A stretch of DNA of 64,000 nt from Actinomycetota bacterium. GTDB lineage: Bacteria; Actinomycetota; Nitriliruptoria; Nitriliruptorales; Nitriliruptoraceae. Shown one piece after another: positions 8,960-16,147 of the stretch (position 1 is the first letter of the stretch; the number at the start of each line of letters is the position of its first letter). Location of the stretch: assembly GCA_019347575.1 (NCBI GenBank), contig JAHWKY010000006.1, forward strand, positions 124,001 to 188,000, in the 5' to 3' direction. Both the position numbers and the translations under genes were made by a program. Under the pieces are notes generated by a model that was not told where the DNA came from, searched no databases, and saw nothing but the letters and a program-made list of their open reading frames with translations.

Positions 8960-10672
8960 TCAGCTGTCGGGGTGGGCGGCCGTTGCCAGCTTGCGCAGGA
9001 CGGTGTCAGCGACCGCCGCAGGGCCACCGATCGCGACGACCTCGGTGACCGTGCCCGCCCGATCGGCCAGCCACGCGTACACGTCGGCGGCGCGTTCGCG
9101 ATCCTGGCCGTGGACGAGCAGCAGCGGATGACCCAGGCTGGCGACCGCCGATCCGGACGCCAGGGCATCGGGGAAGTTCAGACCCGTCGCGAAGTACACA
9201 CGGTCCGGGCTGACCCCCGCATCCGTCAGCGTCTCGGCGGCAAGGGCGAGCGAGGTGCCGTAGCGGTCGGCGCCGGCGAGACGTTGCGTCTCGTGGCCCA
9301 GGTCGCGGATCTGCTCCTCGACCTCCTCGGCGATGGCCTCCGGGCCTCCGGCCAAGCGGACCTCGCCGATGCCATCCGACTCGAGGATCTCGCGGGTCTC
9401 GTCCGGCAGCTCGGTGGGTCGCGTGAGCAGGATCGGGACCTGCTGTCTGGCCGCGAGCACGCTCGAAGCGAGCGCGTCCGGCCAGCCGCGTCCCTCGACG
9501 GGATGCTCGCCGAGGGCCACCAGCGGCGAGACGGTGGAGGGCGGCTCGTCCGCGGAGGCCGACAGGAGCCAGCTCGGCGATGCCACGTCCTCGTCGTCCT
9601 CCGAGGCGGAAGATGGCTCCGACCCGGCTGCCTCGATGCCGTGGTAGGCGAGCACCTCTCGCGCCACGTTCTGCGACAGCTCGTAGCGGTCCGCTCCGCC
9701 GATGCGCCGGATCTGGCTGTGCTCGAGTGCCGTCTCGGCGACCAGCTCGTCGATCACCGCCTCCGGCAGGCGCGACCCGTTCCCCACCAGCACGGCGTAG
9801 CTGGCCCCGAGACGCTCGATCTCGGCGGCGACCTCGTCGGTCACCAGTTCGCCGGTGCCGTCCCACGCCAGCAGCACGGGACCATCGAGCACGGCCGCGA
9901 GGGGCGCGGCCACGAGCGCCTCGGGGTACACGCCTCCTGGCGCGATCACGACCGCGTGGGCGGCGTCGAAGCCCGCGCGGGACAGGGCGACGGAGGTCGC
10001 CACGCGGTCGGCCCCCGCAGTACGGCCGTGGGCGATCATCGCCTCCGGCTCGCCGTCAGCACCCCACCGGTTGCCCGCGTCCCAGGCGGCCTTGGCGAAC
10101 GGGTAGGGGTTGACCTTGGGTGCGCCCCACCCGTGTCCCTCCCACACCTCGAAGTGCAGGTGAGGACCGACGCAACCGGCGTTGCCGGACGACCCGTTGT
10201 AGGCGATGTGCTCGCCCCGCTCGACCCTCACCCCGACGAGTGTCCCGCGAGCACGCAGCTCCTCGACGAGGCGGGGCGCGAACGCCGCTTCGACCCCACC
10301 GACGCCGTCGCAGCCGTTGGGTCGACCCGGCGTGTCGTTGTTCAGGTGGACGTAGAAGTACGACCGCCCGTCGTCGCCCGAGAGCAGCAGGTAGTACGAC
10401 GAGCAGTACTCGCCAGCGGCGCAATCCCCTTCGTAGGCGTCGATCTCGCCCGACCAGGCGGCGTAGATCTCGTTCATCTGGGGCGCCATGATGTCGACGC
10501 CGGTGTGGGCGCGACCACCCCGAGACTCGCCCCAAGAGTCCTCGAACTGCACGTCGCCCGTGTCCTGCACGGGGAACCAGATGACCGTGTCGTCCTCAGC
10601 GGCGGCCGGGCTCGCGATGAGCAGGGCCGCGAACGCGGCCACGATGGCCAGCATGCTCGTCCGGCGTCGCAC
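8960..10672 (-). CDS. Secreted M23 peptidase with cell-wall-binding repeats 2
   Basis: 570 residues. Signal peptide (hydrophobic core ending SPAAAE near residue 26); then an M23/LytM metallopeptidase domain at about 40-195 with the zinc motifs HTGVD (HxxxD) and HLHFE (HxH) intact; then three PF04122 repeats from about residue 218, each recognisable by an R-x-GGADRY/ADRVATS-type start and a VxxVGG/LAGGP turn. It should cut peptidoglycan cross-links while held on the wall by its C-terminal repeats. An acidic Ser/Glu linker (SEPSSASEDDEDVASPS) sits between repeats. The wall ligand in this lineage is unknown. Confidence 0.9.
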   Translation of the reverse strand: MRRRTSMLAIVAAFAALLIASPAAAEDDTVIWFPVQDTGDVQFEDSWGESRGGRAHTGVDIMAPQMNEIYAAWSGEIDAYEGDCAAGEYCSSYYLLLSGDDGRSYFYVHLNNDTPGRPNGCDGVGGVEAAFAPRLVEELRARGTLVGVRVERGEHIAYNGSSGNAGCVGPHLHFEVWEGHGWGAPKVNPYPFAKAAWDAGNRWGADGEPEAMIAHGRTAGADRVATSVALSRAGFDAAHAVVIAPGGVYPEALVAAPLAAVLDGPVLLAWDGTGELVTDEVAAEIERLGASYAVLVGNGSRLPEAVIDELVAETALEHSQIRRIGGADRYELSQNVAREVLAYHGIEAAGSEPSSASEDDEDVASPSWLLSASADEPPSTVSPLVALGEHPVEGRGWPDALASSVLAARQQVPILLTRPTELPDETREILESDGIGEVRLAGGPEAIAEEVEEQIRDLGHETQRLAGADRYGTSLALAAETLTDAGVSPDRVYFATGLNFPDALASGSAVASLGHPLLLVHGQDRERAADVYAWLADRAGTVTEVVAIGGPAAVADTVLRKLATAAHPDS

Positions 10673-10793
10673 CAGGTCGCACTCCGGGTAGGGGGCTGGG
10701 GTGGGTCAGCGTGGCTTCGACGTGCCGACGCGCGGCGTGGCGCCGCGCGTCGAGGCCGCAGCCTGCCGTCGGGTCACGCCGGTTGCAAGTAGC

Positions 10794-10823
10794 GGTCTCA
10801 AGTAGCCCGGAGGGCGAGAGACC
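10794..10823 (+). repeat. Dispersed hairpin repeat, copy 1 (GGTCT arm type)
   Basis: A 30-base unit with outer arms GGTCT and AGACC, the conserved segment CAAGTAGC, and an inner GCCC-GGA-GGGC stem. It is followed by AACCGAGTC and an almost identical second copy 39 bases on. The pair lies in the gap between the M23 peptidase start and the CvpA-CAP stop. Confidence 0.85.
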
Positions 10824-10832
10824 AACCGAGTC

Positions 10833-10862
10833 GGTCTCAAGTAGCCCGGAGGGCGATAGACC
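10833..10862 (+). repeat. Dispersed hairpin repeat, copy 2 (GGTCT arm type)
   Basis: Second 30-base unit, differing from copy 1 at a single base (GCGATAGACC instead of GCGAGAGACC). It is followed by AACCGA-GTCGGCCT-CTCGGTT, a further short inverted repeat that could act as a terminator for a plus-strand transcript or as a spacer hairpin. Confidence 0.85.
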
Positions 10863-10893
10863 AACCGAGTCGGCCTCTCGGTTGGTTCGGCGT

Positions 10894-11937
10894 TCAGCCG
10901 GCGAACTCCTGCGTGACCATCAACCCGAAGGGCCCGGCGACCACACCTACCCCGATACGGCGGAAGTCGGGGTTGAGGATGTTGGCGCGGTGTCCCGGCG
11001 AGTCCATGAGGCCGCGGTGAGCGGTCTCGGCAGTCGGCGCGAGCGCCAGGTTCTCCCCGGCCACGGCGTAGCTGATCGCGGCGGCTCGGATGCGATCGAA
11101 CGGGTCCGAGCACCCCGGCGCGTCAGGTCCGACGGAGCACTCAGGGGTCTCGTGAGCGAAGTAGCCACGCAGGTACATGTCCCTCGCGTGGGCTCTTCCC
11201 ACGTCGGCGAGCGGATCGTCCGCGACGAGTGGCTCCACTCCCGCTGCGGTCCGTGCGTCGTTCAGCAGTTCCAGGACGCGGGACTCCGCCGTCGGATCGA
11301 TCCGCAGCTCCTCTGCGGCGGCTGCCGGGAAGCGGAACGAGCCCGTCGCACCCTCCACCGGCTGACCGAGGTCATCACAGACGGTGGGATCGTGACCGAG
11401 CGTGAAGGCGTCGTTCAGCCGCTGGCTGACCCACAGCAGCACGGGCCGACCGAGGTCGGCGATCATCGCCCCGCCGGTGTGGAACGGGTGCGCGCCAGTG
11501 ATCAGCGCGTGCCCCACCGCGGAGTTGCACACCACCGGGGCTGTCCGCGGACGCGCTCCTGGAGCGGTGACCGCCAGCATGAGCAGGCCAGCCACGAGCA
11601 GCACGCTCCACGTGCCCGCGAACACCGCACCGCCGACGCGATCGACGCGGCGGGTGGCGGCGGGCAGCAGCTGCCGCTGGGTGCCCACCCAGCGCGAGGC
11701 GAGGAACAGCGCCGCGAGGAGCGTGCTGATCGTGGCTCCGACGCCGAGTCCCGTGGCCCACACGTCACCGATCGGCGTGAGGACCTGCAACAGACCACCC
11801 ACCCACGGCCACACGAGGGCGGTGATCACGAGCGCGACGATGAGGCCGACGAGGTCGACCACCTCGACCATGAGCCCACGACGCCACCCACGCACGACGT
11901 ACGCCGCGGCGAACGCGACGATGAGCAGGCTCAGCAC
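10894..11937 (-). CDS. CvpA-like membrane protein fused to a CAP (SCP/PR1) domain
   Basis: 347 residues. Residues about 1-130 hold four hydrophobic helices of CvpA (colicin V production) type, including RGWRRGLMVEVVDLVGLIVALVI. Residues about 215-347 form a CAP domain: LLNDARTAAGVEPLVADDPLADVGRAHA, HETPE, SYAVAGENLA, MDSPGHRANILNPDFRRIGVG, with the His and Glu residues of the CAP cavity. The layout resembles actinobacterial proteins such as MarP, where a CvpA anchor carries an extracellular enzyme, but here the cargo is CAP. The role is probably in the envelope; it is not experimentally defined for this combination. Confidence 0.85.
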   Translation of the reverse strand: MLSLLIVAFAAAYVVRGWRRGLMVEVVDLVGLIVALVITALVWPWVGGLLQVLTPIGDVWATGLGVGATISTLLAALFLASRWVGTQRQLLPAATRRVDRVGGAVFAGTWSVLLVAGLLMLAVTAPGARPRTAPVVCNSAVGHALITGAHPFHTGGAMIADLGRPVLLWVSQRLNDAFTLGHDPTVCDDLGQPVEGATGSFRFPAAAAEELRIDPTAESRVLELLNDARTAAGVEPLVADDPLADVGRAHARDMYLRGYFAHETPECSVGPDAPGCSDPFDRIRAAAISYAVAGENLALAPTAETAHRGLMDSPGHRANILNPDFRRIGVGVVAGPFGLMVTQEFAG

Positions 11938-11986
11938 GGTGGCAGGTCGGGGCCGACGCGGTCAGCGTCGGCCCCTCCCTCGTCGA

Positions 11987-13087
11987 TCAGCCGCTCACCC
12001 CTGCGCCGAGTCCGCCGCCGAGCTGACCGAACAACTCGAACAGGTTCACCTCGACGGCGTCGTCGGGCGCCTCGATGCTGTCGCCGAACTCGTTCAGGTC
12101 GATGACGAGGGCGAGGCGATCGAGGCCCTCAGGGATCTCCGCGTCCTCACCCATCATCTCCGCGTTGAGCTCCGCGAAGGCGAGCACGTCGAAGCCGACC
12201 CGCGAGATGCGGTCACCGTCGATCCAGACGTCGATGGGGAGGGTGAAGTTCTCCGCGTCAGCACCCGCCTCGGCGCGTAGCTCGTCGATCGCGGCGGTCG
12301 GGTCCTGCCCTCCGGTGAGGCCGGCCGCGAGCGGGCCCATGAGCGCGAAGAGCTCCTCGCCGAGGGTGAGCAGCTCCTCACCGGTCGCGGTAGCCCGGAC
12401 CCGCTCGCCGGCGTCCTCCGAGCCGATGTAGCTGACCTCGACCTCCTCCGAGAAGAACTGCTGGAGGCGCTGCTTGACCTGCTCAGCGACCTGCTCGACC
12501 TCGGCCTCGTCCGGCTGCTGTCCGCCCGCGAAGCCCTGCATCATCTCCATGACCTGCCGGACGCCGGTGAGGTGGAGCCACTCGCCCTCGACCGCCGGGC
12601 CCACGAAGTCGAGACCCGATGCCTGCATCTGCTCCAGCCCCGTCTCGAGCTCCGCGGCCGCGGTACCGGTCGTGTCGAAGCGGTCGAGCAGCCCGCGGAC
12701 ATCCGCCCGGACGTAGACCTCCTGGCCGATAGCGCGGATCTCGATCGACTCGTCGCCGTCGATGACGACCGCCATCTCGAACTGGCCATCATCACCGGAG
12801 CCCTGGGAGCGGACGCGCAGCGACGAGTTGGTGATGGCCTCGGCTGCTTCCGGAGGGAGATCGTCGCCACCCTCCGCTGCAAGCGCGGCGAGGTCATCGG
12901 CGTCCGCATCGAGGCGGATGACGGCCTCGATGGCGTCGCTCTCGGCGAGGTTCTGGGCGGCGTCGCTCAGAGCCTGCGAGGGGTTGCTCTCGACGTCGAG
13001 CGAGCTGCCTCCCCCACAGGCAGTGGCGAGCAGCGCTGCAGACGCGACAGAGGCGAGGAAACGCGGCTTGGACAGCATGGAGCGCAT
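11987..13087 (-). CDS. Putative lipoprotein, possibly LppX/LprG-like
   Basis: 366 residues with a lipoprotein signal ending in LLATAC-GGG (lipid-attached Cys near residue 24). The body is acidic and made of repeated amphipathic strands and helices (e.g. NSSLRVRSQG, EIRAIGQEVYVRADVRGLLD, ADAENFTLPIDVWIDGDRISRVGFDV), a pattern seen in LppX/LprG and DUF6612-like carriers of lipids, but no signature was confirmed. The ATG at 13087 has AAGGGGA eight bases upstream. Between it and the downstream sulfur-carrier gene lies a copy of the dispersed hairpin. Confidence 0.6.
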   Translation of the reverse strand: MRSMLSKPRFLASVASAALLATACGGGSSLDVESNPSQALSDAAQNLAESDAIEAVIRLDADADDLAALAAEGGDDLPPEAAEAITNSSLRVRSQGSGDDGQFEMAVVIDGDESIEIRAIGQEVYVRADVRGLLDRFDTTGTAAAELETGLEQMQASGLDFVGPAVEGEWLHLTGVRQVMEMMQGFAGGQQPDEAEVEQVAEQVKQRLQQFFSEEVEVSYIGSEDAGERVRATATGEELLTLGEELFALMGPLAAGLTGGQDPTAAIDELRAEAGADAENFTLPIDVWIDGDRISRVGFDVLAFAELNAEMMGEDAEIPEGLDRLALVIDLNEFGDSIEAPDDAVEVNLFELFGQLGGGLGAGVSG

Positions 13088-13120
13088 CGGGTGGTCCCCT
13101 TCTACGTTGTGCTTCTAGTT

Positions 13121-13150
13121 GTGCTGCCGGCCTCGGGCCGGCTCGAGCAC
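13121..13150 (-). repeat. Dispersed hairpin repeat, long inner-stem variant
   Basis: 30 bases with outer arms GTGCT and AGCAC and a lengthened inner stem CCGGCC-TCG-GGCCGG. Arms and overall plan match the family, but the CTACTTG segment has become GGCTCG, so it is a diverged member. It lies just upstream of the lipoprotein gene on the same strand, in its leader. Confidence 0.6.
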
Positions 13151-13229
13151 GGTCAGATCGATGCCACGGCTGATCAGACGGTCGTGTCAGCGGTTCCCCC
13201 GGGCCAGCCGTGAGCGCGGTCTGCGGAGG

Positions 13230-13520
13230 TTACCGAGCCGCCCCGCAACCGCCAGCAACCGCCGGCACGATCGAGACGACGTCCCCGTCGCTCACGGCCG
13301 TGTCGAGGCCCTGCTGGAAGCGAACGTCCTCGTCACGCACGAACACGTTGACGAAGCGGCGCAGGTTGCCCTCGTCGTCCAGGAGACGCTCACCGAAGCC
13401 CGGGTAGCTGGCCTCGAGCGCCGTGACCGCGGAACGCACGTCGGTGGCCTCGACCGCGACCTCGGACCTCCCGTCGGTCAGCTTGCGCAGCGGGGTGGGG
13501 ATGCGGACCGTGACGCTCAT
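13230..13520 (-). CDS. cysO: Sulfur carrier protein, CysO/MoaD family, with C-terminal extension
   Basis: 96 residues of ubiquitin-like fold. The start (MSVTVRIPTPLRKLTDG) and the segment LRRFVNVFVRDEDVRFQQGLDTAVSDGDVVSIVPAVAGG closely resemble mycobacterial CysO, which ends at the GG that becomes a thiocarboxylate. Here five residues (CGAAR) follow the GG, so a protease such as a Mec-type JAMM enzyme would be needed before activation. The ATG overlaps the stop of the threonine-synthase-like gene by 4 bases. The protein would donate sulfur for cysteine or homocysteine synthesis; activating enzyme and protease are not in the window. Confidence 0.85.
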   Translation of the reverse strand: MSVTVRIPTPLRKLTDGRSEVAVEATDVRSAVTALEASYPGFGERLLDDEGNLRRFVNVFVRDEDVRFQQGLDTAVSDGDVVSIVPAVAGGCGAAR

Positions 13521-14785
13521 GGCTGCTCCTGCCGGCTCTCGAGTTGGGCGAGGAGGTCGTCCAGCGACGGGGCAACGTGGTACGTCGCGCCGGTCGAGGG
13601 AGCGAGCGCCTCGATGGTCTTGAAACCGTTGCCACTGATCACCGCGACGACGCGTTCATCGCGGCGCACGACGCCGGCCCGTGCCAGCTTGAGCAGGTTC
13701 GCGACGGTGACGCCTCCTGCGGTCTCGGCGAAGATCCCTTCGGTCTCGGCCAGGAGACGGATGCCGGCGACGATCTCGTCATCCGTGACGTCCTCGACGA
13801 CCCCGCCGGTCTCCTGGGCGATGCCGACCGCGTAGTAGCCGTCAGCCGGATCGCCGATAGCGAGCGAGCGCGCGATCGTGTCGGGCTTCACGGGACGGAT
13901 GTCCCGCGTGCCTGCCTTGAACGCGGCGGCGACCGGGTTGCAGCCGGCCGCCTGGGCACCCGAGATGCGTGGGGTCGCGCCATCGACGAGGCCGTAGCGC
14001 TGCAGCTCACCGAAGGCCTTGTGGACCTTGGTGAGCATCGCCCCGGACGCGACCGGGATCACGACGTGGTCGGGCAACCGCCAACCGAGCTGCTCCGCGA
14101 TCTCGAACCCGATGGTCTTCGACCCCTCGGCGTAGTAGGGGCGGAGGTTGACGTTGCACAGCCCCCAGCTCTTGTGGTCGGCCACCTCGGCGCAGAGGCG
14201 GTTGACCTCGTCGTAGGTCCCCTTGACCGACACGACGTTCGCGCCGTAGACGGCCGACGCGACGATCTTGGCCTGCTCGAGGTCGTGCGGCACGAAGACG
14301 TAGGCGGTCAGGCCGGTCGCGGCAGCGTGCGCAGCCACGGCGTTGGCGAGGTTGCCGGTCGACGCGCACCCGACGGTCTCGATCCCGAGGGCCCGCGCGG
14401 CGGTGAGAGCGACCGTCACGACGCGGTCCTTGAACGACCCCGAGGGGTTGCGGGTGTCGTCCTTGAGGTACAGCTCACCGAGCCCGAGGCGCGCGGCGAG
14501 GCGCGGGGCGGGGCGCAGCGGCGTGAAGCCGGTCCCGAGGTCGACCCGCACCGCTGGGTCGTCGTCGATCAGGGGCAACAGGTCGGCGTACCGCCACATC
14601 GTCGCCGGACCGCCGGCGATGCGTTCGCGCGAGACGCGCTGGACGATGAGGTCCTCGTCGTAGGCGACCTCGAGCGGGCCGAAGCACACGTCGCAGACGT
14701 GGATCGGTCCGATGTCGGTCTCGGTGCCACACTCGCGACACCGCAGGTTGGTCACGTTGCTAGTCACTGGTATCCCTGTCGCCAT
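13517..14785 (-). CDS. thrC: Threonine synthase-like PLP enzyme under a SAM riboswitch
   Basis: 422 residues, fold-type II PLP enzyme. The N-terminus carries a rubredoxin-like zinc knuckle (LRCRECGTETD...HVCDVCFGPL, Cys-x2-Cys twice); the PLP lysine is in NPSGSFKDR; CASTGNLANAVAAHAA binds the cofactor phosphate. Threonine synthases convert O-phosphohomoserine to threonine. The ATG at 14785 is chosen because it precedes the zinc motif; the large upstream in-frame extension crosses the riboswitch and is not coding. The SAM-I leader and the coupled CysO-type gene are unusual for threonine synthesis and suggest a sulfur-related or branch-point role. Confidence 0.85.
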   Translation of the reverse strand: MATGIPVTSNVTNLRCRECGTETDIGPIHVCDVCFGPLEVAYDEDLIVQRVSRERIAGGPATMWRYADLLPLIDDDPAVRVDLGTGFTPLRPAPRLAARLGLGELYLKDDTRNPSGSFKDRVVTVALTAARALGIETVGCASTGNLANAVAAHAAATGLTAYVFVPHDLEQAKIVASAVYGANVVSVKGTYDEVNRLCAEVADHKSWGLCNVNLRPYYAEGSKTIGFEIAEQLGWRLPDHVVIPVASGAMLTKVHKAFGELQRYGLVDGATPRISGAQAAGCNPVAAAFKAGTRDIRPVKPDTIARSLAIGDPADGYYAVGIAQETGGVVEDVTDDEIVAGIRLLAETEGIFAETAGGVTVANLLKLARAGVVRRDERVVAVISGNGFKTIEALAPSTGATYHVAPSLDDLLAQLESRQEQP

Positions 14786-14846
14786 CCGTGGCAGCGCCGT
14801 GCTGCCGTCTCTCCGTGGCGACCGCTCCCACCCCGGGAAGCGCAAC

Positions 14847-14868
14847 GGCCTCCCGGGACCGGGAGGCC
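14847..14868 (-). terminator. Strong hairpin in the riboswitch expression platform
   Basis: A perfect inverted repeat, GGCCTCCCG-GTCC-CGGGAGGCC read on the minus strand, lies 41 bases after the SAM aptamer and 62 bases before the thrC start. It fits an intrinsic terminator or sequestering hairpin of the riboswitch. No U-rich tail follows, so its mode of action is uncertain. Confidence 0.55.
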
Positions 14869-14908
14869 GTGACCTTCGAACCGACTTCGCGAACGCCGTC
14901 GTCCCAAG

Positions 14909-15058
14909 CTCATCGACCTGCCACCTCGGACGAGGATCCGCCTCGTCGCGGTGTGGCGGTCCGGGTTTGGCACCTTCCCCCGGATCCGGCGGCGCTGCCG
15001 GTGGCGAGGGGGTTGCCGAGGCGTCAACGGGCCCGAGCCCTCGACCTCTCTGGATGAG
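14909..15058 (-). promoter_or_regulatory. SAM-I riboswitch (S-box leader)
   Basis: Minus-strand sequence matches the SAM-I aptamer core in order: P1 5' strand CTCATC (15058-15053), AGAGAGGTCGAGGG, the kink-turn/P3 region GGGCCCGTTGACGCC then TCGGCAACC, GGTGCCAAACCCGGACC, a P4 hairpin (GCCACACC ... GGTGGC, containing GACGAGG/CCTCGTC), and the P1 3' strand GATGAG (14914-14909), which pairs perfectly with CTCATC. The downstream gene is thrC-like, followed by cysO. High SAM would be expected to switch the operon off. It is divergent from gpgS. Confidence 0.92.
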
Positions 15059-15139
15059 TCGCCGTGCGGTACCGTGCCAGCAACGGCGATCGTGTGCAAG
15101 TCCGCGCCGACCCTCCTTCCCGCCCTCCGGAGTTCGCCG

Positions 15140-16117
15140 GTGACCTCGTTCCAAGAGCACGCACGTCGTGCTACCGCTTCGCTCGAGCATCACCAGGCCC
15201 GCACGTGGTCCCACACCGACTTCGCCGCCGACGACCTGCTCGCGCAGAAGAAGGCCGACGGCGCGACGGTTTCCGTCGTGATCCCGGCACGGAACGAGGA
15301 GGCGACCGTCGGACGGGTCGTGTCGACCCTGCGGTCGGCGCTGGTCGACGACCTCCCGCTGATCGACGAACTCGTCGTGGTGGACGGTCACTCCAGCGAT
15401 CGCACGGCGGAGGTGGCTGCGAGAGCCGGGGCTGAGGTGGTGGACCAGACCGATGTCCTGACCGACTTCGGCCCGGGGTCCGGCAAGGGCGAGGCGCTGT
15501 GGAAGGGCCTGTCCGTGACCGGTGGCGATCTGGTCGTGTTCGTCGACGCGGACATCCACGACATCGGCCCACGGTTCGTCACGGGTCTGCTGGGTCCCTT
15601 GCTCACCGATGTTGACGTCGCGTTCGTCAAGGCCAGCTACGACCGCCCTTTCCGCGCTGGTGAGGCCCTCCTCCCCGAGGGCGGAGGCCGCGTCACCGAG
15701 CTCCTCGCGCGTCCGCTGCTGGCGACCTTCTGGCCCGAGCTTGCGTGGTTGAGCCAACCGCTGTCCGGCGAGTACGCCGGACGCCGGGGCCTGCTCGAGT
15801 CGGTCCCCTTCGTCCAGGGCTACGGCGTCGAACTCGCGCTGCTCATCGACATCGTCGAGGCTCGCGGAGCCGCGGCGATCGCCCAGGTCGACCTGGGCCG
15901 GCGCGTCCATGAGCACCAGCCGCTGCACGCGCTCAGCCGGATGGCCGCCGAGATCCTGCACGTGGCGATGGCCCGCCTGGAACGGGCGGGTCGCGCATCG
16001 TTCCGCGATCCCCTCGGGGCGCTGCTGGCACAGCCGGTGCGGGGGGAGGACGGGGCGCTGCGGCTCGACTCCCACGCCGTCGCATGGGCCGAGCGTCCGC
16101 CGCTCAGCTCGCTGTAG
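15140..16117 (+). CDS. gpgS: Glucosyl-3-phosphoglycerate synthase
   Basis: 325 residues, GT81 glycosyltransferase. After a short N-terminal region comes VSVVIPARNEEATVGRVV, then DELVVVDGHSSDRT, PGSGKGEALWKGL and the nucleotide-sugar DxD-like VFVDADIHD, followed by the family signature GGGRVTELLARPLLATFWPEL and QPLSGEYAGRR. It transfers glucose from NDP-glucose to 3-phosphoglycerate, first step to glucosylglycerate or methylglucose lipopolysaccharide. Start is GTG 15140. The DNA for residues about 10-20 (RRATASLEHHQ) is a copy of the dispersed hairpin repeat read in frame, ahead of the catalytic domain. Confidence 0.92.
   Translation: MTSFQEHARRATASLEHHQARTWSHTDFAADDLLAQKKADGATVSVVIPARNEEATVGRVVSTLRSALVDDLPLIDELVVVDGHSSDRTAEVAARAGAEVVDQTDVLTDFGPGSGKGEALWKGLSVTGGDLVVFVDADIHDIGPRFVTGLLGPLLTDVDVAFVKASYDRPFRAGEALLPEGGGRVTELLARPLLATFWPELAWLSQPLSGEYAGRRGLLESVPFVQGYGVELALLIDIVEARGAAAIAQVDLGRRVHEHQPLHALSRMAAEILHVAMARLERAGRASFRDPLGALLAQPVRGEDGALRLDSHAVAWAERPPLSSL
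15168..15197 (-). repeat. Dispersed hairpin repeat inside gpgS coding region
   Basis: GTGCTACCGCTTCGCT followed by CGAGCATCACCAGG matches the family unit (GTGCTACCGCTTCGCT, ACTTGAGCACCAGG) apart from a 3-base loss and small changes. The differences keep the gpgS frame open, consistent with a repeat that was tolerated in the variable N-terminus. Confidence 0.7.
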
Positions 16118-16147
16118 GCCCGCTGCTGGCGCCACCTCACGCGCTCC

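Noticed and set aside
14786-16135. Long N-terminal extension of the threonine-synthase frame
   Set aside because: The extra reading covers the SAM riboswitch and gpgS in antisense; the protein family starts at the zinc motif after ATG 14785.
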